Assembly (NCBI RefSeq): GCF_019042215.1
Contig: NZ_JAHQCS010000107.1
Span: 1-64,000 of the forward strand
Length of the DNA: 64,000 nt
Direction: 5' to 3'
Source: Evansella tamaricis
GTDB lineage: Bacteria; Bacillota; Bacilli; Bacillales; Salisediminibacteriaceae
Shown: piece by piece, positions 44,076 to 53,644 of the stretch
How positions within the stretch are numbered: position 1 is the first letter of the stretch
How the letters are laid out: every line of letters begins with the position of its first letter
Program-made: the position numbers and the translations under genes
Notes under the pieces: generated by a model
Databases searched by the model: none
What the model was told of the DNA's origin: nothing
Seen by the model: the letters and a program-made list of their open reading frames with translations, nothing else

Positions 44076-44380
44076 GGACTATAACCTCACTTCCGATACT
44101 AATTTTATTTTCTAGTCTTTTTGTCTTTCGCTTAATGGATACCTAGGTATAACATGCTTATTCATTCAATTAAGGGATTTCCCGTTCTAATCCGTCTTTG
44201 ATCATCACATTAAAATAGTATCTGAAGAGATAGCCGCCTGCAACTCCATATTTATTTTTCAACATATGGACCATACTAAACTTAGTAAGGCGAAATGTTT
44301 GACTGTTCACAAGGTTAGGTGTACAAATGCAATATAACCCTCCTACATAGGAAATACACACAGAAAGGAAGATCACTGTA
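44076..44380. other. Gap upstream of namA
   Basis: 305 bases between divergent genes. Holds the namA promoter (below) and a minus-strand stretch that translates to protein-like sequence without a start signal (44170-44270), perhaps the tail of a lost gene. Confidence 0.3.
44299..44327 (+). promoter_or_regulatory. Possible sigma-A promoter of namA
   Basis: TTGACT, 17-base spacer, TACAAA; five of six and four of six matches to consensus, 54 bases before the ATG. Confidence 0.4.
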
Positions 44381-45403
44381 ATGCCAGGATTATTAGATTC
44401 ATTTGAATATAAGGGATTACATTTGAAAAATCGGGTAGTGATGCCTCCCATGTGTCAATATTCTGTTACCGCTAAAGACGGTAAACCAAATGATTGGCAT
44501 TTTACCCACTATACAAGCCGTGCCGTTGGGGGGACAGGTTTAATCATCATGGAAATGACAGATGTGGAACCGGATGGCCGAATTTCTGATTATGATCTTG
44601 GACTATGGTCTGATGAACAAATTCCAGCTTTTAAACGGATCATTGAATCATGCCAAAGTTACGGAACAAAAGTGGGTATACAAGTAGCACATGCAGGCCG
44701 GAAAGCGGAAGATGCACCACAACCTGTATCCTCCACATCACTTGCTTTTTCTGAAAAATATAAAGCGCCGCGGGAATTAACAACAGAAGAAGTACAACAA
44801 ATGGTTAAAAAGTTTGAATCGGCATTTGAAAGGGCTATAAAAGCTGGTGCAGATACGGTGGAAGTCCATGGTGCCCACGGGTATTTGATTCACCAGTTCC
44901 ATTCCCCTCTAACAAATCAGCGAAGTGATATTTATGGAGAAGATAAAGCCCGTTTTGGTGTGGAGATTATTGAGGCTGCTAAACGTGTACTTCCAAAATC
45001 CATGCCGCTACTAATGAGAATTTCAGCCGTTGAATATGCTGAAGGCGGGTATGACCTTGAGTATTCTCTGAAGCTTGCAAAGCGCTACCGGGATGCAGGT
45101 GTCGATATTTTCGATATCTCCTCTGGTGGAGAAAGCAGTTCTGGACCTACCTATAACGGTCCTGGCTACCAGCTGGATTTAGCTTCTGCTGTAAAAAAAG
45201 AGTTAGACGTTCCGGTCATTGCCGTTGGACGAATGGAAGATCCAAAGTTGAGTGACGACGCGATCCGGGAGGGGAAAGCTGACATGGCAGCTGTTGGCCG
45301 GGGTATGCTACGTAATCCATTCTGGGCAAATGAAGCCTCTCTTGCTTTAGGGGGAAAACCTTTGACACCATCAGCGTTATCAGCTGGTTATAGCATCAAC
45401 TAA
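44381..45403 (+). CDS. namA: NADPH dehydrogenase (Old Yellow Enzyme, YqjM type)
   Basis: FMN enzyme reducing activated C=C bonds such as enones and maleimides with NADPH. 340 residues. MPPMCQYSV carries the Cys (residue 25) and Tyr (27) special to YqjM-type enzymes; [33 protein letters not shown] with the two substrate His, and [13 protein letters not shown] complete the site. ATG follows AGGAAG. 32 bases ahead of an aldo-keto reductase gene, likely co-transcribed; together they could detoxify reactive carbonyls. Confidence 0.93.
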   Translation: MPGLLDSFEYKGLHLKNRVVMPPMCQYSVTAKDGKPNDWHFTHYTSRAVGGTGLIIMEMTDVEPDGRISDYDLGLWSDEQIPAFKRIIESCQSYGTKVGIQVAHAGRKAEDAPQPVSSTSLAFSEKYKAPRELTTEEVQQMVKKFESAFERAIKAGADTVEVHGAHGYLIHQFHSPLTNQRSDIYGEDKARFGVEIIEAAKRVLPKSMPLLMRISAVEYAEGGYDLEYSLKLAKRYRDAGVDIFDISSGGESSSGPTYNGPGYQLDLASAVKKELDVPVIAVGRMEDPKLSDDAIREGKADMAAVGRGMLRNPFWANEASLALGGKPLTPSALSAGYSIN

Positions 45404-45435
45404 TTTTTTCAAAAAAAGAAAAAGGAGAAATAAAT

Positions 45436-46272
45436 ATGCCAACAAGTTTACAGGATACTACCACATTACATAATGGTGTGAAAATGCCATGGTTCGGTCT
45501 TGGAGTATTTAAGGTGGAGGAAGGCGAAAGTGCGGTAGAAACCGTAAAGACAGCAATAAAAAACGGATACAGAAGTATTGATACAGCGGCCATCTACGGG
45601 AACGAGGAAGGTGTAGGCCGTGGAATCCGTGAATCTGGCGTTCCCCGTGAAGAGTTATTTGTCACTTCGAAAGTCTGGAACTCTGACCAGGGCTATGAGA
45701 ATGCCCTAAAGGCTTTTGATACCACCATGGAAAAACTCGGCTTGGAGTATTTAGATTTATATTTAATACACTGGCCCGGTAAAGACAAATTCAAAGACAC
45801 TTGGAAAGCGTTGGAGAAACTTTACAAAGATGGCCGTGTCCGAGCTATTGGTGTGAGTAACTTCCAAGTCCATCACTTGCAAGAGTTAATGAAAGATGCG
45901 GAAGTCAAACCGATGGTGAACCAAGTGGAATACCATCCTCACCTTGGGCAAAAGGAACTGCTTTCATTTTGTGAAAAAGAAAGTATTCAGCTGGAAGCAT
46001 GGTCTCCCCTTAAGCAAGGTCAGTTAGTGGATGAACCAACCATCAAAGCGATCGGCGAAAAATATGGAAAAACTCCTGCACAGGTTATTTTACGGTGGGA
46101 TCTGCAAAATAAAGTGGTTACTATCCCGAAATCGGTGAAGGAACACCGTATGATTGAAAATGCTGATATCTTTGATTTCGAGCTGAGCGCCGAGGATATG
46201 CAACAGTTAGATGCATTAAATAAAGATGAACGCGTTGGCCCAGATCCAGATGTATTTGATTATGGGTTTTAA
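45436..46272 (+). CDS. Aldo-keto reductase (YvgN/YtbE type)
   Basis: NADPH-dependent reductase of aldehydes and ketones, e.g. methylglyoxal. 278 residues, (beta/alpha)8 barrel. Catalytic tetrad: Asp and Tyr in [17 protein letters not shown], Lys in FVTSKVWN, His in [13 protein letters not shown] site [21 protein letters not shown]. Strong AAGGAGAAA site before the ATG. Second gene after namA. Confidence 0.92.
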   Translation: MPTSLQDTTTLHNGVKMPWFGLGVFKVEEGESAVETVKTAIKNGYRSIDTAAIYGNEEGVGRGIRESGVPREELFVTSKVWNSDQGYENALKAFDTTMEKLGLEYLDLYLIHWPGKDKFKDTWKALEKLYKDGRVRAIGVSNFQVHHLQELMKDAEVKPMVNQVEYHPHLGQKELLSFCEKESIQLEAWSPLKQGQLVDEPTIKAIGEKYGKTPAQVILRWDLQNKVVTIPKSVKEHRMIENADIFDFELSAEDMQQLDALNKDERVGPDPDVFDYGF

Positions 46273-46326
46273 GCTGGCTCCCAGTTCATAAGATACGTGG
46301 TTAATTAGTGGAGCAAGTGGTTTTCT

Positions 46327-46573
46327 GCGACGAGTAATCGCAGGAGCAATGTTTTTATGCGACGAGTAATCGCAGGAGCAATGTCTTTATGCGACGAGTA
46401 ACCGCAGGAGCAATGTTTTTATGCGACGAGTAACCGCAGGAGCAATGTCTTTATGCGACGAGTAACCGCAGGAGCAGGTGGTTTTATGCGACGAGTAATC
46501 GCAGGAGCAGGTGGTTTTATGCGACGAGTAATCGCAGGAGCAAAGGGTTTATACGACGAATAATCGCAGGAGA
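46327..46573 (+). repeat. Tandem array of eight 32-34-base units
   Basis: Units are GCGACGAGTAA(T/C)CGCAGG plus AGCA and a short AT-rich or GGTGG linker (ATGTTTTTAT, ATGTCTTTAT, GGTGGTTTTAT). Each unit has a small dyad (GCGA..TCGC). The last unit is decayed. The unit core is present in inverted form inside repeat copy C (20480-20505), so the array is an expansion of that repeat. Not a CRISPR: spacers are 10-12 bases and nearly identical. Confidence 0.8.
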
Positions 46574-46735
46574 CAAGGGATAAGCCTGAAGTGAAAATCA
46601 ACATTGAACGAAAAAAGAGAATAGTATTTAAAGTTTTTTTAAAGATAAAACGTAAATCCCCCAAATCTATAATAAGATTTTGGGGGTTATTTGTTGAATA
46701 CATTATACTTTTCTAGTGTCTAGTCCTTACAACGT

Positions 46736-47482
46736 TTATCTAACCATCGGGTGATGTCTGAACTCCCTGTTATTATGATGGCTAGTTGGCTGAGACTTGT
46801 TCAGCAGATGAAAAACAATGATAACTGGAATAGCGATATATAAAGCAATAAATAGAATTAATAACGTAGAATCCCCAGAAAAAGCAGATTGCATCATCGA
46901 ACTTTGATAACTTATCCAATTCTTAAAACTGTTATAGAGTTTGATAGTTGGCCAAATATGAAAGGCACTAACAACAACAGGAATCCAAATGGTATGACTA
47001 AACTTCTTAAAATGGAGAAAGAAGACAACTGCAAAACCAGAAACACCCATAAATAGCCAAAACTTAACTTGATTTTCCGGCCCTCCATAATCGATGTATC
47101 TTTCTAAGACCGCATAGGAAAAAATAATGATCCATGTAAATAAAAGATTTATTAATAAATTTAGAATCCCAATTTTCTTATTATTACTTACTTTCACAAT
47201 CTTGCCAATTCCCTTATCTATCACTGGCACAACAGCGCTGGATATTTTAGCTACATATTCTTCATTTCCAGTCTGGTTAGATTGTGCAGTTTCAATATTT
47301 TGTGGGGGTTCCACGGTTGTCTGGCCTCGGTCTATTGACGTGTGAGTGGAGTCCAAATGCGGTTGGATAACGCTTTGGTTCACATCCAGCTTGACTGTGG
47401 TAAATTTATATCCACAATTTATACAAAAATCAGCCTTTTCCCCCCGCTTCAAACCACATGTAGGACAAAAATTCTCTCTGAT
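46736..47482 (-). CDS. Zinc-ribbon membrane protein, apparent AUC start
   Basis: About 248 residues. The frame read from 47482 gives a full double zinc knuckle, FCPTCG..KRGEKADFCINCG, then a low-complexity linker to about residue 90 and four or five membrane helices. An in-frame stop lies just before, and the only site at the right distance from AGGAGG (six-base spacer) is ATC at 47482-47480; no ATG, GTG or TTG precedes the first cysteine pair. The first standard start, TTG at 47452, has no ribosome site and would remove half of the zinc knuckle. Either AUC initiation, as known in infC-like cases for AUU, or a point change from ATG. Function unknown. Confidence 0.65.
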   Translation of the reverse strand: MRENFCPTCGLKRGEKADFCINCGYKFTTVKLDVNQSVIQPHLDSTHTSIDRGQTTVEPPQNIETAQSNQTGNEEYVAKISSAVVPVIDKGIGKIVKVSNNKKIGILNLLINLLFTWIIIFSYAVLERYIDYGGPENQVKFWLFMGVSGFAVVFFLHFKKFSHTIWIPVVVSAFHIWPTIKLYNSFKNWISYQSSMMQSAFSGDSTLLILFIALYIAIPVIIVFHLLNKSQPTSHHNNREFRHHPMVR

Positions 47483-47568
47483 TACTTTCCTCCTCTATGA
47501 TACTATTATTCAATTATTTAAGTTAACTAAATAGAACGAACTAATACTATTATACCAGTTAGAAACAA

Positions 47569-47750
47569 GAAAAGCGCAAGCGCCTATGGTCACGAGCGTA
47601 GGGCGGTGGAGCTAGACAATAAGAAAAGCGCAAGCGCCTATGTATCTTCTTCTACCAGTATTTCACAGAAGAATATTCGTCGACACAAATCGTAGCTTAT
47701 TCATGAAGAATTGCTCTTTGAACACGAGCGTAGGCAGTGCCTCTTTCTAG
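47569..47750 (+). repeat. Composite repeat, copy F (one short unit and one odd unit)
   Basis: Two units beginning GAAAAGCGCAAGCGCCTATG; the first runs straight to GGAGCTAGACAA (the inside is lost), the second has an unrelated AT-rich inside and ends near GAACACGAGCGTAGGCAGTG. Lies between the zinc-ribbon gene and SPFH gene. Confidence 0.65.
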
Positions 47751-47871
47751 AAAAAATGACTAATTTATTGGAACTAATTGAATTTCTTCAAGGGATATTA
47801 ATTAACAAAATTATACAAAAGTGATATCATAATGATATATAAATAATATTAATGATCAGGAGGGGATTTAT

Positions 47872-48714
47872 TTGAAAGAAACGAAAGCTTTTCAGGTAAA
47901 CGGATTTATTGGTGTTTTGTTAATCGCTCTTTTTGCCGGTGGTGGCGTATTTATGCTTGTTCAGCAATCACTGCCAATTGCTGTCCCACTGTTGCTCGTT
48001 GCTGTGGCATTAGCAAGTGGGATCACCGTTGTTCAGCCAAATCAAGCCATTGTAGTTACTTTCTTTGGAAGGTATTTAGGATCCATACGAGACAGTGGTT
48101 TATTCTTAACCGTACCCCTTTCTTACAGGAGAAGCGTCTCTTTGAGGGTAAGGAACTTTAACAGTAAACGACTAAAAGTAAACGATGTTGACGGAAACCC
48201 CATTGAAATTGCAGCCGTCATTGTTTTTAAAGTAGTGGATTCAGCCAAAGCTGTTTTCGATGTGGACAATTATGAAGCATTTGTGGAAATCCAAAGCGAA
48301 ACGGCAATTCGTCATGTGGCGACGAAGTATCCCTATGATACATTTGAAAACGTGGAGTTGACATTGAGGGGAAATGCAGAAGAGGTCTCGAGTGAACTGA
48401 CCACCGAATTACAGGACCGGCTTGATGTAGCTGGTGTAAAAGTAATTGAAGCACGCCTAACTCACTTAGCTTACTCCACTGAAATCGCTCAGGCAATGCT
48501 TCAGCGCCAACAAGCTTCTGCGATCATCTCTGCCCGTAAAAAAATTGTGGAAGGTGCCGTTGGAATGGCACAAATGGCGCTGCAGCAATTAGAAGAGAAT
48601 AATACGATTGAATTAGATGAGGAAAGGAAAGTTCAAATGGTTAATAATCTCCTCGTTGCCATCGTCTCTGAAAAAGCGACGCAGCCTGTCATCAATACAG
48701 GGACATTGTATTAA
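47872..48714 (+). CDS. SPFH/band 7 domain membrane protein
   Basis: 280 residues. Two N-terminal hydrophobic segments (about 10-30 and 35-53), then a band 7 domain (VVQPNQAIVVTFFGRYLGSI to about 230) with QSETAIRHVATKYPYDTFE and ARLTHLAYSTEIAQAMLQRQQASA. Such proteins form membrane-associated oligomeric scaffolds. TTG start with AGGAGGGG six bases upstream. The next gene encodes a ribbon-helix-helix protein 13 bases later, a recurrent pairing in Bacilli. Confidence 0.88.
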   Translation: MKETKAFQVNGFIGVLLIALFAGGGVFMLVQQSLPIAVPLLLVAVALASGITVVQPNQAIVVTFFGRYLGSIRDSGLFLTVPLSYRRSVSLRVRNFNSKRLKVNDVDGNPIEIAAVIVFKVVDSAKAVFDVDNYEAFVEIQSETAIRHVATKYPYDTFENVELTLRGNAEEVSSELTTELQDRLDVAGVKVIEARLTHLAYSTEIAQAMLQRQQASAIISARKKIVEGAVGMAQMALQQLEENNTIELDEERKVQMVNNLLVAIVSEKATQPVINTGTLY

Positions 48715-48727
48715 ATGAGTGTTTTAA

Positions 48728-48889
48728 ATGGCTAAGAAAAAAAGTTTTCCACTACGTATGGATCCAGAGCTTTATGAAGTATTGCAAAAATGGGCAGCAG
48801 ATGATTTCCGTAGCGTGAACAGTCACATCGAATACATTCTTCGGGATGCGGCGAAAAAGGCAGGCAGACTTCCTAAAAAGAAAGACTAA
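48728..48889 (+). CDS. Arc-like ribbon-helix-helix protein
   Basis: 53 residues (MAKKKSFPLRMDPELYEVLQ...). A basic N-terminal strand, KSFPLRMDPELYEVLQKWA then RSVNSHIEYILRDAA match the Arc/MetJ fold where the strand pair enters the major groove. Probably a dimeric DNA-binding regulator, perhaps of its own operon with the SPFH gene, 13 bases upstream. Ends with a lysine-rich tail; the TAA is followed at once by half of the GGTGCCTGTCACTTGTCG palindrome. Confidence 0.75.
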   Translation: MAKKKSFPLRMDPELYEVLQKWAADDFRSVNSHIEYILRDAAKKAGRLPKKKD

Positions 48890-48908
48890 GGTGCCTGTCA
48901 CTTGTCGA
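48890..48908. repeat. Half copy of the 40-base palindrome
   Basis: GGTGCCTGTCACTTGTCGA directly after the Arc-like stop; the second arm is replaced by unrelated sequence. Confidence 0.55.
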
Positions 48909-48999
48909 AAAATCACCCTTTATACACGCAACTTGTTACTGACAAGTTGTTGATCCAGTGGTACTATGAAACTATTATATGGAGAAAGGGGTTTCGCCG

Positions 49000-49221
49000 A
49001 TGCCTAGATTTGAAATCTGTATGGAATGCGGAAAGAGATTTAATGTGTTGGATGCACGGAGCCTTAGTAAATGTATCGAGTGTGAAGTTGCCGAAGAAAA
49101 TGATTCTATATTTTACTATGAAACAGAAGTGAACGATGAATTTGAAGAATCTCCTAATAGAGATGACTTTGAATCGGATGATTTTATTCCGGATGATGAA
49201 TTATTTGAAGATGAGCATTAA
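49000..49221 (+). CDS. Small zinc-finger-like acidic protein
   Basis: 73 residues. CMECGKRF and CIEC (about residues 6-24) give a CxxC..CxxC zinc knuckle; the C-terminal half is strongly acidic (Asp/Glu-rich from residue 38). Start at 49000 follows AAAGGGG; an ATG at 48979 is in frame but unsupported. Similar small proteins are common in Bacillaceae, with no known function. Confidence 0.65.
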   Translation: MPRFEICMECGKRFNVLDARSLSKCIECEVAEENDSIFYYETEVNDEFEESPNRDDFESDDFIPDDELFEDEH

Positions 49222-49229
49222 TGAAACTG

Positions 49230-49259
49230 ATCCTCCAATGTTTGTTGGAGGATTTTTTT
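49230..49259 (+). terminator. Rho-independent terminator
   Basis: ATCCTCCAA and TTGGAGGAT, six-base loop, then TTTTTT. Eight bases after the zinc-finger-like gene. Confidence 0.88.
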
Positions 49260-49475
49260 GTTTCATTCTATAAACTTAATATCCCAATTTGACACATCTA
49301 CCATCCTAGTCTCATAGTCCCGTCAACCAATAAACCGTATCGGTTAAACAAGCACTTAGGTCATTCGCTTTATTTCCCTTGTACTTTCATGACCTATCAC
49401 CCAATCGACACCATTCTTCAAAAAATAGTTAGTATAATCCTCTATGAAAAATAAATTCATGGGAGGAAATCTAAT

Positions 49476-50783
49476 ATGCTAAGAAAATCTCTAATGGTCC
49501 TTGGTGTTTTTCTGTTCCTTGCAACATCCGTTTATGCAGGATCCAACTTCATTAAGTCAGACATTCCTGAAGAAGTCTATGAAGAAAACAACGCTGATTA
49601 TACACTGCAGTACAGTATCTACATTGAAAACTATTCAGACGGTTCTATTTATCGAGAAGATCCAGATGGGAGTACCGAGAAATTAGGGAACGTCATTGTC
49701 CCTGCCGATAGTACGTACACTGCTTCCGATGGGTTTTGGGCTGCACAATTCTCCCGCTCTATTGATGGCTATGCTGGGAATGTAACGGCAACGGCTGTCA
49801 ATGCTATGCATCTGCGAGTAGCACCGGATGACTACTATGATCCGGAACAGGCTCAAGAAGGTAGATATGAAGTATGGAAACCACAGCTTATCTCCTTACT
49901 ACCGGACCGCGAATACAATAAAGCAGGTGTTGGCCCCCACCCTGGTCGTATCTCCACCGATATACCAGGAGGAACAAAACTCTTTGGCGGTATATCATCA
50001 GCGTATGTAGGTTCGCCGGTAAAATACCTTAATGATGACGGGGAATGGGTGTCTATCGATTACTTCTATCATGAACATGACGATAATGAGGCCCCAGAAA
50101 ATATAAAAATCGAAGTCTATAAACCTTCTACGGAAAACGGAAGTCCGAAATCTATCATCTTTGAAAATGAAGTGGGCGGTGACATTACGTTACATTACGA
50201 AAATGGGTTTTCCAAACCAATTGCAACGGTACTTCAGCGTGTGGAAGGAACTGGGCGTTTCGGTGGTTCTGAGTATGCTCACACTGGATATGTTCGCGCA
50301 AATCACGGGGGAGTTTTAGATTTATCAGTATCTCCTTACGCTGGATTTACGTGGGACATGGAACTGATGGGAGGATTCCAGATCGTTCCTGCCAATCATG
50401 CGGTCTATTCACGCTATTTCCTTGATTTAAACTATATCGATCGTCCGCAGTATATGCTCGTGGGACATTTAGGTTCCACTCCTGATAGGCTGTATGACCC
50501 TACTTACTATGATGAGGAAGGGTTAGCTTATGACCCTCATTTCGAAGCGGTGGCACCACTTTTCAGTAACTATATAAAACCGAAATATGTTACTACTCAC
50601 GACCTATTACCAAAACAGGCGAACAGGGACCGCGTTCCTGAGAATCCTGTAAAAGGGCAATCCACACACTTTAAGCTTTCCTATGATGGTGGAGTATCAT
50701 GGGTTGACCCGGAGCCATTGACTGGTACTTATGATGACAGTTTGATCGATGTCACCCACATCAAACTAGTCTTAAAATATTAG
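49476..50783 (+). CDS. Secreted protein of unknown function
   Basis: 435 residues. Sec signal peptide RKSLMVLGVFLFLATSVYAG with cleavage expected after VYA (about residue 21). The mature part is acidic, beta-rich, full of Tyr, Gly and Asp, with no membrane helix or wall anchor. No family recognised; patterns such as SYDGGVSWVDPEPLTGTYDD near the end look like a carbohydrate- or surface-binding sandwich, a guess only. ATG follows GGGAGGAA. Own unit, with a terminator behind it. Confidence 0.75.
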   Translation: MLRKSLMVLGVFLFLATSVYAGSNFIKSDIPEEVYEENNADYTLQYSIYIENYSDGSIYREDPDGSTEKLGNVIVPADSTYTASDGFWAAQFSRSIDGYAGNVTATAVNAMHLRVAPDDYYDPEQAQEGRYEVWKPQLISLLPDREYNKAGVGPHPGRISTDIPGGTKLFGGISSAYVGSPVKYLNDDGEWVSIDYFYHEHDDNEAPENIKIEVYKPSTENGSPKSIIFENEVGGDITLHYENGFSKPIATVLQRVEGTGRFGGSEYAHTGYVRANHGGVLDLSVSPYAGFTWDMELMGGFQIVPANHAVYSRYFLDLNYIDRPQYMLVGHLGSTPDRLYDPTYYDEEGLAYDPHFEAVAPLFSNYIKPKYVTTHDLLPKQANRDRVPENPVKGQSTHFKLSYDGGVSWVDPEPLTGTYDDSLIDVTHIKLVLKY

Positions 50784-50797
50784 AATTTCTCACTCTG

Positions 50798-50838
50798 CTT
50801 GAACCCCCTTTCCTTTTTGGGGGTTCAAGTTTTCTTTG
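50798..50838 (+). terminator. Rho-independent terminator
   Basis: CTTGAACCCCC pairs perfectly with GGGGGTTCAAG, followed by TTTTCTTTG. 15 bases after the secreted-protein gene. Confidence 0.9.
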
Positions 50839-51032
50839 TTCGCCTAGTCCCCATGTCCATCTAATGTTACTTACAATCTTTTTTCACACGGCTCCAACGA
50901 CCCTGTTACTACAGTACTCTAATGACTTTTCTTAGCATTATTATTATTCTTTTTCCATGACGGTTGTTTTTGATATCAAAGGAAGGTTTAATGATAGAAA
51001 CAGCTATTTTGCATACAGGAGGCTATTCGTCT

Positions 51033-52634
51033 ATGACTAAACCAGTAACCTTGAAAGAAAAGACCGGTCAACTGTTTATTCTTTCCGTTCCAAATGAAGA
51101 GCTGGATGAGAAATTAAAAACATCCATTCGAGATTATAATATCGGAGGTTTAATTCTGTTTCAGCAGAACTTGCGTGATTTTCAGAAGGTCACCTCTTTT
51201 ATCCAAGATATTCAAGCCTATGCCAAAGAGGTTGGCCGTCCACCACTCTGGATTTCCATTGATCAGGAAGGGGGAGGGATTGCTTACTTGTGGAAAAATA
51301 TGGTGGTTTCTCCTGGTAATATGTTGCTTGGCGCCACTGGCAATCCTACTAACGCCTATACTGCACATTTTCATATGGGTGAACAATTACTTAACATTGG
51401 CTTTAACATGAACTTCGCCCCTGTGCTCGACATCAACAACAACCCTCTCAATCCTGTTATCGGTGCCCGTTCCTTCGGGGAAAACAAAGAACTTGTCACT
51501 GAATTCGGAATACAATCCATCAAAGGGCTACACGACGCCGGCATCCTTGCGTGTGGTAAACATTATCCTGGTCACGGGGATACGGAAATGGACTCCCATT
51601 TAAGCCTCCCAACGGTTGATAAGTCTCTGGGAGAGTTAGAGGCTTTTGAACTTTACCCTTTTCATGAATCTATGAACCATGGTTTGGAAGCAGTGATGAC
51701 GGCACATATTCTTTACCCACAAATTGATCCAGAAAAGCCTGCAACCCTCAGTCCACTCATATTACAAAATATTTTAAGGGATCGCGCAGGGTTTGAAGGT
51801 TTGGTCATTACAGACTCCATGGAAATGGAGGCGATCTCCACGTATTTCGGGCGGGAAAAGGGGACGGTTATGGCACTTCATGCCGGGGCAGATATTATAT
51901 TGGCCTGTGGTGGTGATTACGAGCGCCAGTGGGGAATGATTGATGCTGCTATTCATGCTGTCGAACAAGGTGAACTCCAAGAACAGGTCATCGATACGGC
52001 TTATGGGAGAAATAAAGCCTATAAGAAGAAATGGATACGAGAATTATCACAAGACAAGGGTAATGTAAAACTATATGACAGTGATTCTCGACTAAAACAG
52101 ACCATGGAGGTCATCGCCTCCAAGGGTATAACGGTGGTGCAGGATCCAAAAAACCTCCTTCCTGTTACTTCATCAAGGGACATGAAGCCTTTTGTCATAT
52201 ATCAGACAACGTTCAATGATGAAAACTATATGGGAGATCGGAAGAATGCAGCCCCCTCCATTTTTCCAAAAGAAGTGTATCAGTCATTCGCTGTGCAAGG
52301 AAGTGAGCCCACTGACCAAGAGAGTCGGGAGATGGTTGATGCCATTCAATCCAGGCAACCCGTCATTATCCTGCTGAATGAACGGCGTCAGTTAAAACGG
52401 AAATGGCGCGTGTTAATGGATCGTCTCGGAAAAAAAACATCGGGATTAATCGTTGCATCGTTATGGAATCCACAATTATTAGAAGCTATTCCCTCAGATA
52501 GCACATTCATCGCTTGCTACAGCAACACCGAACACGTGTTAAAGGCGTTGGAGCGGATTCTTCGTGGGGAAGTCATACCAACTGGAAAATCTCCTGTTAC
52601 GATTTTGGGAAAGGAATCGGACGGGAATGCTTAG
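51033..52634 (+). CDS. nagZ: GH3 family beta-N-acetylglucosaminidase, NagZ type
   Basis: Removes terminal N-acetylglucosamine, for example from muropeptide-derived disaccharides; some Bacilli members act as phosphorylases. 533 residues, no signal peptide. N-terminal TIM barrel with the NagZ loop KHYPGHGDTEMDSH (176-189) holding the Asp-His acid/base pair, nucleophile in GLVITDSMEMEAI (D261), then a C-terminal GH3 domain to the end. Start at 51033 follows AGGAGG; ATG at 50991 also has a site (GGAAGG) and would add 14 residues. Overlaps the GNAT gene by eight bases. The convergent sugar importer locus at 54-64 kb may bring in its substrate. Confidence 0.88.
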   Translation: MTKPVTLKEKTGQLFILSVPNEELDEKLKTSIRDYNIGGLILFQQNLRDFQKVTSFIQDIQAYAKEVGRPPLWISIDQEGGGIAYLWKNMVVSPGNMLLGATGNPTNAYTAHFHMGEQLLNIGFNMNFAPVLDINNNPLNPVIGARSFGENKELVTEFGIQSIKGLHDAGILACGKHYPGHGDTEMDSHLSLPTVDKSLGELEAFELYPFHESMNHGLEAVMTAHILYPQIDPEKPATLSPLILQNILRDRAGFEGLVITDSMEMEAISTYFGREKGTVMALHAGADIILACGGDYERQWGMIDAAIHAVEQGELQEQVIDTAYGRNKAYKKKWIRELSQDKGNVKLYDSDSRLKQTMEVIASKGITVVQDPKNLLPVTSSRDMKPFVIYQTTFNDENYMGDRKNAAPSIFPKEVYQSFAVQGSEPTDQESREMVDAIQSRQPVIILLNERRQLKRKWRVLMDRLGKKTSGLIVASLWNPQLLEAIPSDSTFIACYSNTEHVLKALERILRGEVIPTGKSPVTILGKESDGNA

Positions 52635-53628
52635 TTTATTTTCATTTAAGGAGAGGAATGCACGTTATTGGATTTCAGAACTGGTAGAGGTATGGAATAC
52701 TAGCATGCCGGTGGAATTTTCCTTGTCAGTGGATCTATTGGAAAGGAATGTCTTCCACTCCCCTTATTTAAATTTGGGAAGGTCTTGTTTATTGCTTGAT
52801 GATGACGAAAAGGTACAGGGATTTCTAATTGGGAAATCGGATCGTTACGGTGTCCTTCATGGGAAAGATCAACCGAATCGCTTTTGGATTTCTTGTATTG
52901 TTGTCCACCCAGATTTCCAAAGGAATGGCTATGGGGGGGAAATGGTGAGAAAGGCATTAGCAGGGGATGATAAGGATGTGCAGAAATTTCAGGAATGTCA
53001 TGTGGGGACGGACCCCCACCATTTTTTCCCTGGAATCCCAAATGACCTAGATAATGCAAAGACTTTTTTCAAAGGGCACGGGTTTGATGTTAGTGGTGAA
53101 GCCTACGATCTAGCTGGTGATTTGGTCAATGGACCAGATAAGCTGATAGTGCATGATGATGCGACGGCATTTGCTGAATATGATGTCCGACGTCTTCATC
53201 CAACTGATCAAAGGAACTTGTTTTGCCTTATAGAAGAGAATTTCAGTTTGAGGTGGTTGGTAGATACGAAGTGGAGTCTCCTTTACGAGAAGAATATAAC
53301 TTCCATGATCGGCCTGTTTCATCACACTAAGCTTATTGGATTTACCCATGTCCATTCTATTGGGGATAGCTTCTGGATTCCAAGTGTCTACTGGGAGAAA
53401 GGGGGAAATCCCAATATTGGTGGTTTAGGTCCCGTTGGGATTTCCAAGGAGTATCGCGGGAAAGGACTTGGAGCTCTGTTCATGGGGAAAGCCCTGGGGA
53501 TTCTTCGGAAAGAAGGGGTCAAAAAAATGGTGATTGATTGGACGATCTTATTGGATTTCTATGGCCAATTTGGTTTTCGTCCATTTCGTAAGTATGTCCA
53601 TGCACAAAAAATGATTGATGAATCATGA
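52627..53628 (+). CDS. Protein with two GNAT acetyltransferase domains
   Basis: 333 residues. First GNAT-like fold up to about residue 160 (VVHPDFQRNGYGGEMVRKAL as acetyl-CoA loop) and a second one after 180 (PVGISKEYRGKGLGALFMGKAL). Both have the R/Q-x-x-G-x-G/A pattern. ATG at 52627 overlaps the GH3 stop (ATGCTTAG), so the two are coupled; the longer in-frame start at 52564 would overlap by 70 bases. Probably acetylates the amino sugar released or used by the NagZ-like enzyme; the substrate is inferred, not seen. Confidence 0.8.
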   Translation: MLSLFSFKERNARYWISELVEVWNTSMPVEFSLSVDLLERNVFHSPYLNLGRSCLLLDDDEKVQGFLIGKSDRYGVLHGKDQPNRFWISCIVVHPDFQRNGYGGEMVRKALAGDDKDVQKFQECHVGTDPHHFFPGIPNDLDNAKTFFKGHGFDVSGEAYDLAGDLVNGPDKLIVHDDATAFAEYDVRRLHPTDQRNLFCLIEENFSLRWLVDTKWSLLYEKNITSMIGLFHHTKLIGFTHVHSIGDSFWIPSVYWEKGGNPNIGGLGPVGISKEYRGKGLGALFMGKALGILRKEGVKKMVIDWTILLDFYGQFGFRPFRKYVHAQKMIDES

Positions 53629-53644
53629 CATCTTAAGAAGTTGT

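Noticed and set aside
44170-44451. Minus-strand frame ending KNKYGVAGGYLFRYYF..
   Set aside because: Its last 40 residues look protein-like, but the upstream half overlaps the start of namA and no start signal is present; possibly a gene remnant, not claimed.
46327-46573. CRISPR-like array of regularly spaced repeats
   Set aside because: Spacers are only 10-12 bases and almost identical, there are no cas genes, and the unit is derived from a dispersed repeat.
46419-46703. 94-codon minus-strand frame with repeated PAITRRIK units
   Set aside because: It is the translation of the tandem array; unit length is not a multiple of three throughout, and there is no ribosome site.
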